From: Aureimonas sp. SA4125
GTDB lineage: Bacteria > Pseudomonadota > Alphaproteobacteria > Rhizobiales > Rhizobiaceae
Length of the DNA: 64,000 bases
Assembly (NCBI RefSeq): GCF_019973775.1
Contig: NZ_AP025032.1
Span: forward strand, 186,001 to 250,000
Reading direction: 5' to 3'
The number at the start of each line of letters is the position of its first letter. Position 1 is the stretch's first letter. Below are positions 7,782 to 17,703 of this stretch, piece after piece. The notes under the pieces were generated by a model. The model worked only from the letters and a program-made list of their open reading frames with translations, ran no database searches and had not been told where the DNA came from. A program made the position numbers and the translations under genes.

Positions 7782-9407
7782 ATGGCGATCCAGCTCCCTT
7801 CGCTCCCCAAAATCTTCGCCGCGCGGACCGCGCACTCGGTCGTCGCCTCGTGGCTCGCCGTGACGACGGCCATGGCGCCGCTGCTGGCGGCCCTGCCGGC
7901 GGAGGCAGCCTCCTCCTCCATCGTCCAGGTCAGCCGGGTCAACCAGGCGATCAGCCTCGGTCTCGACAAGTCCAAGGTGATCGACCTTCCTGTGGATGCG
8001 CATGACATCCTCGTCGCCAATCCGGCCGTCGCCGATGCCGTGACGCGCACCGCGCGCCGCATCTACATCTTCGGCAAGCAGGTCGGCCAGACGAACATCT
8101 TCGTCTTCGACGCCAGCGGCCGCGAGATCGCCGTCCTCGACCTGCGCATCGAGCGCGACGTCGCCGGCCTCGAAGGCTCGATCCGCAAATATATCAAGGA
8201 TGCCGACGTCAAGGTCGAGATCCTCAACGACAACATCGTCCTGACCGGAACGGTGCAGACGCCGCAGGACGCCTCTCGCGCCGTGCAGCTGGCCAATATC
8301 TACCTGAGCGGCGGCGAGGCGACGACCGGCGCCTACATCAAGAGCGCCACCAGCGGGTCGGGCCCCCAGGGCGGCGACGTCAGCCAGGCCCAGGAAGACC
8401 GGCGCCAGAGCCAGATCGTCAACCTCCTGCAGATCCAGGGCGAAGACCAGGTGATGCTGAAGGTGACCGTCGCCGAGGTGCAGCGTTCGGTGATCAAGCA
8501 GCTGGGCTTCAACGGCACCGGCTCGTCTGTCATCGACGGCATCAGCGTCGGTTCGCTCGGAGACAATCCCTTCGCATTCGGCAAGGCAGTTTCGCAGTCG
8601 GCGATCGGCTTGGCGGGCTCGATTGGCAATGGCAGCATCGATGCGCAGCTCAATGCCATGGAGCAGGCTGGCGTGATGAAGACGCTAGCCGAGCCGAGCC
8701 TGACGGCGATCTCCGGCGAAAGCGCCAGCTTCAAGGTGGGCGGCGAGTTCACGGCGCCAGAGGGTCAGCAATACACTGCCGGCGAGCCGGCGCGGACCGA
8801 ATTCAAGGGTTTTGATGGCAGTGGTCAGCCCGTCTACGAGACCATCCCCGCCACGCCGAGTTCCCGGCAGATCCAGACCAAGACCATAGACTACGGTATC
8901 GGGCTCGACTTCACGCCGGTCGTCTTGTCTCCCGGACGCATCAGCCTGAAGGTGCGGACGGCTGTTTCCGAGCCGACCTTCGAGACGCCTTTCCATGTTT
9001 CCGGCGGCAGAGATGGCGGCGTCGGCTCCGTCAGCATCCGCAAGCGCCTCGCCGACACCACCGTCGAGCTCCCTTCCGGCGGCTCCATGGTCATCGCGGG
9101 CCTCGTGCGCGACGAAACGCGCCAGGTCATCTCCGGCTATCCCGGCATCTCGAAGATCCCGATCCTCGGCACGCTGTTCCGCAGCCGCGATTTTCAACGC
9201 TACGAGACCGAGCTCGTCATCATCGTCACGCCCTATCTGGTGCGCCCGGTGGCCCGCAACGCACTGGCGCGGCCGGACGACGGGCTGAACTTCTCGGCCG
9301 ATGGCGCCGCCAACTTCCTCGGCCGCGTCAACCGCGTCTATGGCGCGATGGACACCGATCTTCCTCCCGGCCGGTACCACGGCGTCGTCGGATACATCTA
9401 CAAATGA
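7782..9407 (+). CDS. cpaC: Tad outer-membrane secretin CpaC
   Basis: A 541-residue secretin forming the outer-membrane channel for the Flp pilus. In order it shows: a long signal peptide (to about residue 42, LPAEAA), a pilus-formation N-domain (residues ~50-125), a BON-like domain (VEILNDNIVLTGTVQTPQDA), and the secretin domain. The secretin domain carries ISGESASFKVGGEF, GSMVIAGLVRDE, the GYPGISKIPILGTLFRS hallmark and ELVIIVTPYLVRP. The stop overlaps the first possible start of cpaD by four bases. Confidence 0.95.
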   Translation: MAIQLPSLPKIFAARTAHSVVASWLAVTTAMAPLLAALPAEAASSSIVQVSRVNQAISLGLDKSKVIDLPVDAHDILVANPAVADAVTRTARRIYIFGKQVGQTNIFVFDASGREIAVLDLRIERDVAGLEGSIRKYIKDADVKVEILNDNIVLTGTVQTPQDASRAVQLANIYLSGGEATTGAYIKSATSGSGPQGGDVSQAQEDRRQSQIVNLLQIQGEDQVMLKVTVAEVQRSVIKQLGFNGTGSSVIDGISVGSLGDNPFAFGKAVSQSAIGLAGSIGNGSIDAQLNAMEQAGVMKTLAEPSLTAISGESASFKVGGEFTAPEGQQYTAGEPARTEFKGFDGSGQPVYETIPATPSSRQIQTKTIDYGIGLDFTPVVLSPGRISLKVRTAVSEPTFETPFHVSGGRDGGVGSVSIRKRLADTTVELPSGGSMVIAGLVRDETRQVISGYPGISKIPILGTLFRSRDFQRYETELVIIVTPYLVRPVARNALARPDDGLNFSADGAANFLGRVNRVYGAMDTDLPPGRYHGVVGYIYK

Positions 9408-9427
9408 GCGCTTCGAGGAGAGAACCC

Positions 9428-10141
9428 GTGTCCAGCCTTTCCCGGCGCGCGCCTGCGCCGCGAGCCGGCCGCCGTGCCGCCCTTGCCCTCGTCGCCTCGC
9501 TCGCCATCCTCGGCGGCTGCGCCGACCGTCACTCGATCGAGGTCGGCTCGATCCCCGACGACTACCGCACGCGCCACCCGATCGTCGTCGGCGAGGACGA
9601 GGAGGTGCTGGAAATTCCGGTCGTCTCCTCGGAAGTCCGCCTGCCGCCGGCCTCGCGCGACCGCGTCACCACCTTTGCCCAGCGCTTCCGGCGCTCCGGC
9701 TCGGCCGCCATCCGCGTGCTGTTGCCATCGGGCTCCGACAATTCCGCCGCCGCCGAGCTCGCCTCGCGCGACGTGGTCAAGGCCCTGCACAAGGAGGGCA
9801 TCCGGTCCGACCGGATCCTGGTGCAGCCTTACCGCGCCCGCGGTTCCCGGGGGCCGGCGCCGATCCGCCTCTCCTTCGCCACCCTGACGGCCAAGACCGC
9901 TCCCTGCGGCCGCTGGCCCGAGGATCTCGGCGACACCCACGAGAACAAGAACTATTTCAACTTCGGCTGTGCCAGCCAGCAGAATCTCGCGGCCCAGATC
10001 GCCGATCCGCGCGACCTTCTGGGTCCCCGCGGCATCGACCCGATCGACGCCGAGCGCCGCACCACCATGCTCGGCGACTATCGCGAAGGCAACCGGACGA
10101 GCTCTCAGGCGCCCGTCACCGAATCAACCTACGACTGGTAG
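9428..10141 (+). CDS. cpaD: Tad pilus lipoprotein CpaD
   Basis: A 237-residue outer-membrane lipoprotein of the CpaD family, thought to support the secretin. The lipobox is LGGC. The mature part has the family's DYRTRHPIVV near its N-terminus and the conserved NFGCASQQNLAAQIADPRDL towards the end. GTG at 9428 is chosen because GAGGAG lies seven bases upstream; an in-frame ATG at 9404, overlapping the cpaC stop, would add eight residues before the signal sequence. Confidence 0.9.
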   Translation: MSSLSRRAPAPRAGRRAALALVASLAILGGCADRHSIEVGSIPDDYRTRHPIVVGEDEEVLEIPVVSSEVRLPPASRDRVTTFAQRFRRSGSAAIRVLLPSGSDNSAAAELASRDVVKALHKEGIRSDRILVQPYRARGSRGPAPIRLSFATLTAKTAPCGRWPEDLGDTHENKNYFNFGCASQQNLAAQIADPRDLLGPRGIDPIDAERRTTMLGDYREGNRTSSQAPVTESTYDW

Positions 10142-10155
10142 CCGGAGACAGGGTG

Positions 10156-11424
10156 ATGAGCAGACTGTCCAGTGACTCCGAAAATGCCCAAATGAGCTTT
10201 GCCGGCGAACAATCCGCCGCGATGGACGCCGTCCGGCCCGTTCCGCGGATCTCGATCCAGGCATTCTGCGAGACCGACGGCGTCGCCAAGCCGATCGAGC
10301 GCGCAGCCGAGGACCGGCGGATGGCGAAGGCCCATGTCCGGGTCCACATGGGCGGCATCCGTGCCGCGACCGAGCACTATGCCAGCGCGCCGACGCCCAA
10401 CCTCGTCATCCTGGAATCCAAGGCCCCGCCCGGCGAGCTGGTCGGCGAACTCGATGGTCTTGCCGAGGTCTGCGATCCCGGTTCCAAGGTGGTCGTCGTC
10501 GGCCACTACAACGATGTCGCGCTCTACCGCGAGCTGATCGGTCGCGGCATCTCGGAATACCTCGTCGCCCCGATCGCCATGTCCGACCTGATGGCGGTCA
10601 TCGGACGCCTGTACATGGCCGACGATGCGCCGCCGATCGGTCGCACGCTCGCTTTCGTCGGCGCCAAGGGCGGCGTCGGTTCCTCGACGCTCGCCCACAA
10701 CGTCGCCTGGTCGATCTCGCAGCTGTTTTCCAGCGACGTCGTCCTTGCCGATCTCGACCTTCCCTTCGGAACCGCCAACATCAACTTCGACCAGGATCCG
10801 GCCCAGGGGATCGCCGAGGCGATCTTCTCGGCCGACCGGCTGGACAGCGTCTTTCTCGACCGCCTCCTGTCGAAATGCGCCGACCACCTGTCGCTGCTCG
10901 CCGCCCCGTCGATCCTCGACCGGACCTACGACTTCGACATCGACGCCTTCACGGCCCTCATCGAGACGGCGCAGCGATCGACGCCGGTGGTGGCGCTGGA
11001 CATACCGCACGGCTGGAGCGACTGGACGAAAAGCGTCCTCTCGCGCGCCGACGAGATCGTCATCTGCGCTACGCCGGACCTCGCCAACCTGCGCAATGCC
11101 AAGAACCTCGTCGATACGCTGACGCGGGCGCGGCCGAACGACAAGCCGCCGCATCTGGTGCTGAACCAGCTCAACATCCCCAAGCGCCCCGAGATCAGCC
11201 CGGAGGAATTCGCCGAGCCGCTCGGTCTCGATCCGATCGCCCTGATCGGCTTCGATCCCGCGGCCTTCGGAACGGCGGCCAACAACGGACGGATGATCGC
11301 CGAGGGCGACGTGAAGCACCCGGCCGTCGAGGCTTTCCAGCACATCGCCCATGTCCTGACGGGGCGGGGGGAAGCGAAGAAGGCGAAGCGGTCAGGCCTG
11401 TTCAGCCTGTTGAAGCGCAAGTGA
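10156..11424 (+). CDS. cpaE: Tad pilus assembly ATPase CpaE (MinD/ParA-like)
   Basis: A 422-residue two-domain protein. Residues ~35-155 form a receiver-like domain without a full phosphorylation site. From about residue 162 a MinD/ParA-type ATPase follows, with the deviant Walker A KGGVGSST (from Lys171), LADLDLPFGT and LDIPHGWSDWT. In other bacteria CpaE localises the Tad machine to the pole. It lies 14 bases after cpaD and is followed by cpaF in the same operon. Confidence 0.93.
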   Translation: MSRLSSDSENAQMSFAGEQSAAMDAVRPVPRISIQAFCETDGVAKPIERAAEDRRMAKAHVRVHMGGIRAATEHYASAPTPNLVILESKAPPGELVGELDGLAEVCDPGSKVVVVGHYNDVALYRELIGRGISEYLVAPIAMSDLMAVIGRLYMADDAPPIGRTLAFVGAKGGVGSSTLAHNVAWSISQLFSSDVVLADLDLPFGTANINFDQDPAQGIAEAIFSADRLDSVFLDRLLSKCADHLSLLAAPSILDRTYDFDIDAFTALIETAQRSTPVVALDIPHGWSDWTKSVLSRADEIVICATPDLANLRNAKNLVDTLTRARPNDKPPHLVLNQLNIPKRPEISPEEFAEPLGLDPIALIGFDPAAFGTAANNGRMIAEGDVKHPAVEAFQHIAHVLTGRGEAKKAKRSGLFSLLKRK

Positions 11425-11504
11425 CGCCGTGGACCCGCCGTCAAGGCCGCCCCCGGCCTCGACAGGCGGAACGCGCCGCTCGGAAGAACTAGAGAGAGTT
11501 GGCC

Positions 11505-12947
11505 ATGTTCGGAAAGCGCGCAAACGAGAGGGAGGTTCCGGCAAGGGTCGCCGAGCGCCCGCAGCCGACGCCGGCACCTGCGCCGGCCATCCGGTCGGAG
11601 ATCCCGGAGCCCCGTGCCGCCGTCGTCGAGGCGCCGCCTTCGCCCCGCGTGCCGCGCGAGCGGACAGCCTCCTACTACGAGACGAAGACGCAGGTCTTCG
11701 CCGCGCTGATCGACACCATCGACCTGTCGCAACTCGCCCGCCTCGACGTCGAGAGCGCGCGCGAGGAAATCCGCGACATCGTCAACGACATCATCTCGAT
11801 CAAGAATTTCGCGATGACCATCGCCGAGCAGGAGGATCTCCTCGGCGACATCTGCAACGACGTCCTCGGCTACGGCCCGCTCGAGCCGCTCCTGATGCGC
11901 GACGACATCGCCGACATCATGGTCAACGGTCCCCACCACACCTTCATCGAGGTCGCCGGCAAGGTGACCGAGACGAACGTCCGCTTCCGCGACAACCAGC
12001 AGCTTCTCAATATCTGCCAGCGCATCGTCAGCCAGGTCGGCCGGCGCGTCGACGAATCCTCGCCGATCTGCGACGCGCGCCTGCCTGACGGCAGCCGCGT
12101 CAACGTCATCGCGCCGCCGCTCGCCATCGACGGCGCCGTCCTGACCATCCGAAAATTCAAGAAGGACAAGCTGACCCTCGACCAGCTGGTGAAATTCGGC
12201 GCGATCTCGCCGGAGGGCGCGACGATCCTCCAGATCATCGGCCGCGTGCGCTGCAACGTCATCATCTCCGGCGGTACCGGTTCGGGCAAGACGACGCTCC
12301 TGAACTGCCTGACGCGCTATATCGACGAGGACGAGCGTATCATCACCTGCGAGGACACGGCGGAACTGCAGCTGCAACAGCCGCACGTCGTGCGTCTCGA
12401 AACCCGGCCGCCCAACATCGAGGGCGAGGGCGAGATCACGATGCGCGACCTGGTGAAGAACTGCCTGCGCATGCGGCCCGAACGCATCATCGTCGGCGAA
12501 GTCCGCGGACCGGAGGTCTTCGATCTCCTGCAGGCGATGAACACCGGCCATGACGGCTCGATGGGCACGATCCACTCCAACAGCCCGCGCGAATGCCTGA
12601 ACCGCATGGAGTCGATGATCGCCATGGGCGGCTTCTCGCTGCCGGCAAAGACGGTGAAGGAGATCATCGTCGGCTCCGTCGACGTCATCGTCCAGGCGGC
12701 GCGCCTGCGCGACGGCTCGCGCCGGATCACGCACATCACCGAGGTGGTCGGCATGGAGGGCGACGTCATCACCACCCAGGACCTCTTCGTCTACGACATC
12801 ATGGGCGAGGACGCGTCCGGCAAGCTTGTCGGCAAGCACCGCTCGACCGGCATCGGCCGGCCGGTGTTCTGGGACCGCGCCCGCTACTACAACGAGGAGC
12901 AGCGGCTGGCCCGGGCGCTCGACAGCTCCGAAGTCAAGAGCGTCTGA
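11505..12947 (+). CDS. cpaF: Tad pilus secretion ATPase CpaF/TadA
   Basis: A 480-residue hexameric secretion ATPase that powers Flp pilus extension, and in some species retraction, at the cytoplasmic face. The Walker A motif is GGTGSGKTT (Lys262). An Asp box ([10 protein letters not shown]), Walker B region ([11 protein letters not shown]) and His box ([16 protein letters not shown]) follow. The N-terminal ~70 residues are Pro/Ala rich and variable. ATG at 11505 is preferred to an in-frame TTG two codons earlier. Confidence 0.96.
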   Translation: MFGKRANEREVPARVAERPQPTPAPAPAIRSEIPEPRAAVVEAPPSPRVPRERTASYYETKTQVFAALIDTIDLSQLARLDVESAREEIRDIVNDIISIKNFAMTIAEQEDLLGDICNDVLGYGPLEPLLMRDDIADIMVNGPHHTFIEVAGKVTETNVRFRDNQQLLNICQRIVSQVGRRVDESSPICDARLPDGSRVNVIAPPLAIDGAVLTIRKFKKDKLTLDQLVKFGAISPEGATILQIIGRVRCNVIISGGTGSGKTTLLNCLTRYIDEDERIITCEDTAELQLQQPHVVRLETRPPNIEGEGEITMRDLVKNCLRMRPERIIVGEVRGPEVFDLLQAMNTGHDGSMGTIHSNSPRECLNRMESMIAMGGFSLPAKTVKEIIVGSVDVIVQAARLRDGSRRITHITEVVGMEGDVITTQDLFVYDIMGEDASGKLVGKHRSTGIGRPVFWDRARYYNEEQRLARALDSSEVKSV

Positions 12948-12957
12948 GGCGAATCCG

Positions 12958-13965
12958 ATGTCGATCCTCGCGCTCACCCTCTTCGTCCTTCTCTCCACCG
13001 TGGCCGCCTCCGCGGTGGCCTACGCGTTCCTGCAGCCGCGCATTGCCGCGGAGAAGAACGCCGAGGCACGGCTGAACCAGTTCAAGAGAGCCGAGACTGA
13101 CAGCACGTCGAAGCGGGTCGCACGCGACCGAATCCAGGAAGTCGCCAAACGCCGCAAGACCATCCAGAACTCGCTGCAGCAGATCGAGGACAAGCAGAAG
13201 GAGCGGTCCCAGCAGAACGCCAAGCCGAGCCTGCAGCGCCGGCTCGAACAAGCCGGACTGAAGATCTCGGAACGGCAGTACCTCATCATGAGCGTCTGCG
13301 CCGGACTCGTGCTGGGCCTTCTGGGTCTCCTTCTCCAGCCCTCGCTGATCGCGGCGCTCGGCATTGCCATCGTCGGCGGCCTCGGCCTGCCGCGCTGGAC
13401 CCTCAATTATCTCCGCGGTCGCCGACAGAAGAAGTTCATCGCGGAGTTTCCCAATGCGGTCGATCTGATCGTGCGCGGTGTCAAGTCCGGCCTGCCTTTG
13501 AACGACACCTTCCGCATGATCGCCAGCGAGGCGGCCGAACCCGTACGCTCGGAGTTCCAGAAGATCGTCGAGGCCCAGCAGATGGGCATGACCGTCTCGG
13601 AATCGGTCGAGCGGCTGTACCAGAGCATTCCCTTGGCCGAGACCAACTTCTTCGCCATCGTCATCATGATCCAGAGCCAGGCGGGCGGAAACCTGTCCGA
13701 GGCTCTCGGCAACTTGTCGAGGGTCCTGCGTGACCGCAAGAAGATGAAGGCCAAGATTCAGGCGATGGCCATGGAGGCCAAGGCGTCGGGCGGCATCATC
13801 GGCGCGCTGCCGTTCATCGTCGCCGCGCTCGTCTATCTCACGACGCCCGATTACATCAGCCTCCTCTTCACCAACACGATCGGCAACATCATCCTCATCG
13901 TCGCCGGGTTCTGGATGACCATCGGCATCGTGGTGATGAAGAAGATGATCAACTTCGACTTCTAG
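12958..13965 (+). CDS. tadB: Tad inner-membrane platform protein TadB
   Basis: A 335-residue polytopic membrane protein with a type II secretion F domain. It has an N-terminal membrane segment, a charged cytoplasmic stretch rich in Lys/Gln/Arg (residues ~35-95), two central hydrophobic segments, the conserved FPNAVDLIVRGVKSGLPLND signature and a C-terminal hydrophobic pair. With TadC it forms the platform contacted by CpaF. It starts 10 bases after cpaF. Confidence 0.93.
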   Translation: MSILALTLFVLLSTVAASAVAYAFLQPRIAAEKNAEARLNQFKRAETDSTSKRVARDRIQEVAKRRKTIQNSLQQIEDKQKERSQQNAKPSLQRRLEQAGLKISERQYLIMSVCAGLVLGLLGLLLQPSLIAALGIAIVGGLGLPRWTLNYLRGRRQKKFIAEFPNAVDLIVRGVKSGLPLNDTFRMIASEAAEPVRSEFQKIVEAQQMGMTVSESVERLYQSIPLAETNFFAIVIMIQSQAGGNLSEALGNLSRVLRDRKKMKAKIQAMAMEAKASGGIIGALPFIVAALVYLTTPDYISLLFTNTIGNIILIVAGFWMTIGIVVMKKMINFDF

Positions 13966-14031
13966 GCTTGGCCGAAACGCGATTGGTCGCCCGACGCGGG
14001 GGCAGCCCCGGAACAACAACGGAACAGCGTC

Positions 14032-15024
14032 ATGGACTCCATCCTCGCCGTCGTCGGCCTTTCCAGTTCGCAGGCGCTCGCCATCTTCGTCACCGTCGCG
14101 GTGTTCACGACGATGGTGACCGTCGCCATGCCGCTGCTGTCGGGCAACAATCTGAAGACGCGCATGAAGGCCGTGGCGCTCGAGCGCGAGGAGGTTCGCG
14201 CGCGAGAGCGGGCACGCCTGTCGATCGAGAAGGAGCGCGGGCGCAAGGGCTCCGTCCGGCAGGCGGATAACTCGGGTCTTGCCGCCGCCGTCGTCGAGAA
14301 ATTCAATCTTCGCAAGGCGCTCGTCGACGACAACACGGTCGGCAAGCTGCGCATCGCCGGCTTTCGCGGCCAGCGGCCGCTGACTTTGTTCCTGTTCGCG
14401 CGCGTCACGCTGCCGCTGGTGATGCTGACGTTCGCGGTGATCTACATCTTCGGCATCGGCCTCATGGCCGAGCAGCCCATGATGCTGCGCGTCTGCATCT
14501 GCCTGATGATCGCCTATGTCGGCTTCTACATGCCGAACATCTACATTTCCAACAAGGCGGCGAACCGCAAGCAGTCGATCGGCCGGGCCTGGCCCGATGC
14601 CCTCGACCTCCTCCTCATCTGCGTGGAATCAGGCCTGTCGATCGAGGGCGCGTTCCGCCGCGTGTCGGACGAGATCGGCATCCAGTCGGTGCCGCTGGCC
14701 GAGGAACTGGTACTGGTCTGCGCCGAACTCTCCTATCTGACCGACCGCAAGACGGCCTACCAGAACCTGGCGTCGCGCACGGGGATCGAGGATGTCCGCG
14801 CCGTCTCGACCGCCCTCATCCAGGCAGAGAAATACGGCACGCCGCTCGGCCAGGCGCTGCGGACCCTCTCGCAGGAAAGCCGCGACATGCGCATGAACGC
14901 CGCGGAGAAGAAGGCGGCCGCCCTGCCGCCAAAGCTGACCGTGCCGATGATCGTGTTCTTCCTGCCGGTGCTGTTCGCCGTCATCATCGGCCCCGCCGTC
15001 ATCCAGATCATGGCGGCGACGTAG
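14032..15024 (+). CDS. tadC: Tad inner-membrane platform protein TadC
   Basis: A 330-residue membrane protein of the same F-domain family as TadB. It has an N-terminal anchor, a charged region, two adjacent membrane segments (residues ~117-165), then WPDALDLLLICVESGLSIEG and a C-terminal membrane segment. It is the last plus-strand gene of the pilus operon and faces tadD tail to tail. Hairpins fill the 212 bases between them. Confidence 0.93.
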   Translation: MDSILAVVGLSSSQALAIFVTVAVFTTMVTVAMPLLSGNNLKTRMKAVALEREEVRARERARLSIEKERGRKGSVRQADNSGLAAAVVEKFNLRKALVDDNTVGKLRIAGFRGQRPLTLFLFARVTLPLVMLTFAVIYIFGIGLMAEQPMMLRVCICLMIAYVGFYMPNIYISNKAANRKQSIGRAWPDALDLLLICVESGLSIEGAFRRVSDEIGIQSVPLAEELVLVCAELSYLTDRKTAYQNLASRTGIEDVRAVSTALIQAEKYGTPLGQALRTLSQESRDMRMNAAEKKAAALPPKLTVPMIVFFLPVLFAVIIGPAVIQIMAAT

Positions 15025-15025
15025 A

Positions 15026-15068
15026 GCGCCGGGAAAAAGTGGCTCCGGTTTTTCACAATACCCGGCGC
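15026..15068 (+). terminator. Hairpin downstream of tadC (terminator or intergenic repeat)
   Basis: GCGCCGGG (15026-15033) pairs with CCCGGCGC (15061-15068). The inside also resembles the AAAAGTGG...CCGGTTTTT core of rhizobial palindromic repeats. It starts two bases after the tadC stop. There is no long T run after it. Confidence 0.45.
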
Positions 15069-15159
15069 GGCAAGCTGAAACGCTAGGCTGAATTCAGCTC
15101 GAAGCGCCGCAAGCCCGCGCTGGCGGGGCCCTCAAGGTTCGGCCCGACTGGGGAAAGCC

Positions 15160-15196
15160 CCAAGGAAAGACGGCCGGAACCACGAGGGTCCGGCCG
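15160..15196 (-). terminator. Probable terminator after tadD
   Basis: Read on the minus strand, CGGCCGGA and TCCGGCCG form a perfect eight-pair stem around a ten-base loop, followed by the T-rich TCTTTCCTT. It lies about 40 bases beyond the tadD stop. Confidence 0.55.
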
Positions 15197-15236
15197 CCTA
15201 ATGGAAGACCTTATCGTCGCCGCGACGCAGGCGGCG

Positions 15237-16055
15237 TCAGCCCTTCCTTTCGTCCTTGTCCTTCAGCATCGACCAGGTGTTCTGCTGCGCCAGCATGCCG
15301 CGGAGAAAGGCGACGTTCGCCTTGGCATCTTCCGGCGACAGCTCGGCGCTGGCGATCGTCTCGGCTTCCTGAAACCGTCCCTGCAGCCCGACGACCAGCG
15401 CGAGGTTCTGCCGGATGCGGCTGTCGGCACCCGGCCGGCCGGCCGCCTGGCGCAGGTAGCTTTCGGCAGACTTCAGGTCGTTGGCCAGAACGTAGGACAT
15501 GCCGAGATTGGAGAGGATGGACGGCTCGCCCGGCTGGATCTCCAGCGCCTTGCGGTAGAGCGTGCGGGCCGCATCCGACTGGCCCATCTGGTCGAGGATC
15601 GCGCCCTCCGCCGAATAGAGCCGCCAGTCCGGCGAGTCGGGCGTCTGGGCGCGGCGCACGGTCTCCAGCGCCTTCGGCAGGTCGCCGGCGGCGGCCAGCG
15701 CCTTGCCGTAGGCGGCCAGCACGTCGCGGTCCTTCGGGTGGGCGATGGCCATCTGCTGCATGACGGCGAGCGACTGATCGTTGCGGCCGGCCATCTGCAG
15801 CGCCGAGGCATAGCCGAGGCCGACGGCCTTCACTTTCGGGTTCTTGTCGTAGGCCATGCCGTAAGTGGCGACGGCACCGTTCAGCTCGACCGCGGACATC
15901 CGGTCGAGGGGTTTTGCCATGCGCGGGGCGCCGATCGAGCCGGTCGTCATCTTCGATGTCGAGGCGCAGCCACCGACGCCGACCAGAAGCGCGATCGCCG
16001 CGGCAGCGAAGGCCTTGCGATAGATCGGCTGGCGGCCATTATGCGCTTGAACCAT
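15237..16055 (-). CDS. tadD: TPR lipoprotein TadD
   Basis: A 272-residue tetratricopeptide-repeat lipoprotein of the Tad system. The lipobox is VGGC near residue 30. Several TPR units cover residues ~65-240, for example GYASALQMAGRNDQSLAVM, YGKALAAAGDLPKALETV and LYRKALEIQPGEPSILSNLG. TadD-like proteins help secretin assembly. It is transcribed towards tadC, so it is separately promoted from the main operon. Confidence 0.88.
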   Translation of the reverse strand: MVQAHNGRQPIYRKAFAAAAIALLVGVGGCASTSKMTTGSIGAPRMAKPLDRMSAVELNGAVATYGMAYDKNPKVKAVGLGYASALQMAGRNDQSLAVMQQMAIAHPKDRDVLAAYGKALAAAGDLPKALETVRRAQTPDSPDWRLYSAEGAILDQMGQSDAARTLYRKALEIQPGEPSILSNLGMSYVLANDLKSAESYLRQAAGRPGADSRIRQNLALVVGLQGRFQEAETIASAELSPEDAKANVAFLRGMLAQQNTWSMLKDKDERKG

Positions 16056-16174
16056 GCTGTCCCCTGTCTCATCTTGCCGCCGCCATCGCTGCGGCGGCCG
16101 GGTCGTCAGGGCAGGTTATTTTGTCAACCCTTCCCCGAGCTTGCCGGGAAAGGTCCGCATGAGGATTCCCCGAC

Positions 16175-17578
16175 ATGAGCACTCTTCTCTCCAGCGCCGG
16201 CGCCGGCTCCCGACCCGTGTGGGCAGCCAGCGCGGACAGCCTCGACGCACTGCCGCCGGAAGCGGCGCGCTGGGCCGCCGGCGTCCGTTTCAAGGCCGGT
16301 GCCGGCGAGGTGCTGCTCGTGCCCGGCGATGGCGGTACGATCGCCGGCGCAATCCTCGGGCTCGGCGCGGCTGTCCCGGCAGCGGACCGGGATCGGCTGT
16401 CGCTTCTGGCCGGAGCGCTGGCGTCGAGCCTTCCCGACGGCGACTGGCATCTCGCCGAAGGGCATGGCCTCGACGCTGACGCGGCGGGACTCGCCTTCCT
16501 CCTCGGCGGCTATCGGTTCGATCGATACCGCTCCAAGCCGGCGCCGTCGGCCGCGGTCCGGCTCTCGCCCGGCGAGGGCATCGACACGGGCTCGGCGGAA
16601 GCCATCGGCGCCGGGGCTTTTCTCGCCCGCGATCTCATCAACACCCCGGCCAACGACATGGGCCCCGACGCGATCGAGCGGGCGGCCCGGGTGCTCGCCG
16701 AGCGTTTCGGCGCCAGCATCGAGGTCGTCGCGGGCGACGACCTCCTCGCCCGCAATTTCCCGATGATCCACGCCGTCGGCAGGGCCAGCGCCATCGCGCC
16801 GCGGCTGATCGACCTGACGCATGGGCGCAGCGACGCGCCGAAGGTGACCCTCGTCGGCAAGGGCGTTTCCTTCGACACCGGTGGCCTCGACATCAAACCG
16901 GCCTCCGGCATGCTGCTGATGAAGAAGGACATGGGCGGGGCCGCGAACGTTCTCGGCCTGGCGCAGATCCTGATGACGCTGAAGCTCGATATCCGCCTGC
17001 GGGTGCTCGTGCCGGCCGTCGAGAACGCGATCTCGGGCTCTTCCTTCCGCCCGAGCGACATCCTGAGGAGCCGCAAGGGCAAGACGGTCGAGATCGGCAA
17101 TACCGACGCGGAGGGGCGCCTGGTGCTTGCCGATGCGCTGGCGCTCGCCGACGAGGAGGCGCCGGAGATCCTGATCGACATGGCGACGCTGACGGGCGCC
17201 GCCCGCGTCGCCCTCGGCCCGGATCTGCCACCCTTCTTCACCGCCGACGAGACGCTCGCGGCAGAGCTCGCCGCGGCCTCGCTCGCCGTCTCCGATCCGA
17301 TCTGGCGCCTGCCGCTGTGGCAACCCTATGCGAAGACGCTCTCGTCAAAGGTCGCCGACATCAACAACGTCACCCCCGACGGCTTTGCCGGCGCGATCAC
17401 CGCCGCGCTCTTCCTTCAGGGCTTTGTCGAGAAGGCCAAGGCCTGGGCGCATTTCGACATCTATGGCTGGCGCCCGCAGTCTGGGCCGACCGGGCCTGTC
17501 GGCGGCGAGGCGCAGGCCATTCGCGCCATCCATCACGTGCTGAAGGGACGCTACCCCCACTTTGACGGGGCGGTCTAG
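16175..17578 (+). CDS. M17 leucyl aminopeptidase family protein
   Basis: A 467-residue cytosolic metallo-aminopeptidase related to PepA, removing N-terminal residues from peptides. The metal-binding core is visible: VGKGVSFDTGGLDIKP, then MKKDMGGAA, and the family signature NTDAEGRL at residues 309-316. The N-terminal domain is smaller and less conserved than in E. coli PepA, as in the second alphaproteobacterial M17 group. A MarR regulator and an NlpC/P60 peptidase follow on the same strand. Confidence 0.92.
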   Translation: MSTLLSSAGAGSRPVWAASADSLDALPPEAARWAAGVRFKAGAGEVLLVPGDGGTIAGAILGLGAAVPAADRDRLSLLAGALASSLPDGDWHLAEGHGLDADAAGLAFLLGGYRFDRYRSKPAPSAAVRLSPGEGIDTGSAEAIGAGAFLARDLINTPANDMGPDAIERAARVLAERFGASIEVVAGDDLLARNFPMIHAVGRASAIAPRLIDLTHGRSDAPKVTLVGKGVSFDTGGLDIKPASGMLLMKKDMGGAANVLGLAQILMTLKLDIRLRVLVPAVENAISGSSFRPSDILRSRKGKTVEIGNTDAEGRLVLADALALADEEAPEILIDMATLTGAARVALGPDLPPFFTADETLAAELAAASLAVSDPIWRLPLWQPYAKTLSSKVADINNVTPDGFAGAITAALFLQGFVEKAKAWAHFDIYGWRPQSGPTGPVGGEAQAIRAIHHVLKGRYPHFDGAV

Positions 17579-17703
17579 CCCGACATGCGGGTATGCGCCA
17601 GCAGAGCCCGATCGCAGGACCGGAGATCGGGCTCTGCCGGCCGGTCGCGCCGCCTGCGCGCGAGCGAAACGGATCCGAAACGAAGTGCTGCTAGCGTCGC
17701 GCC

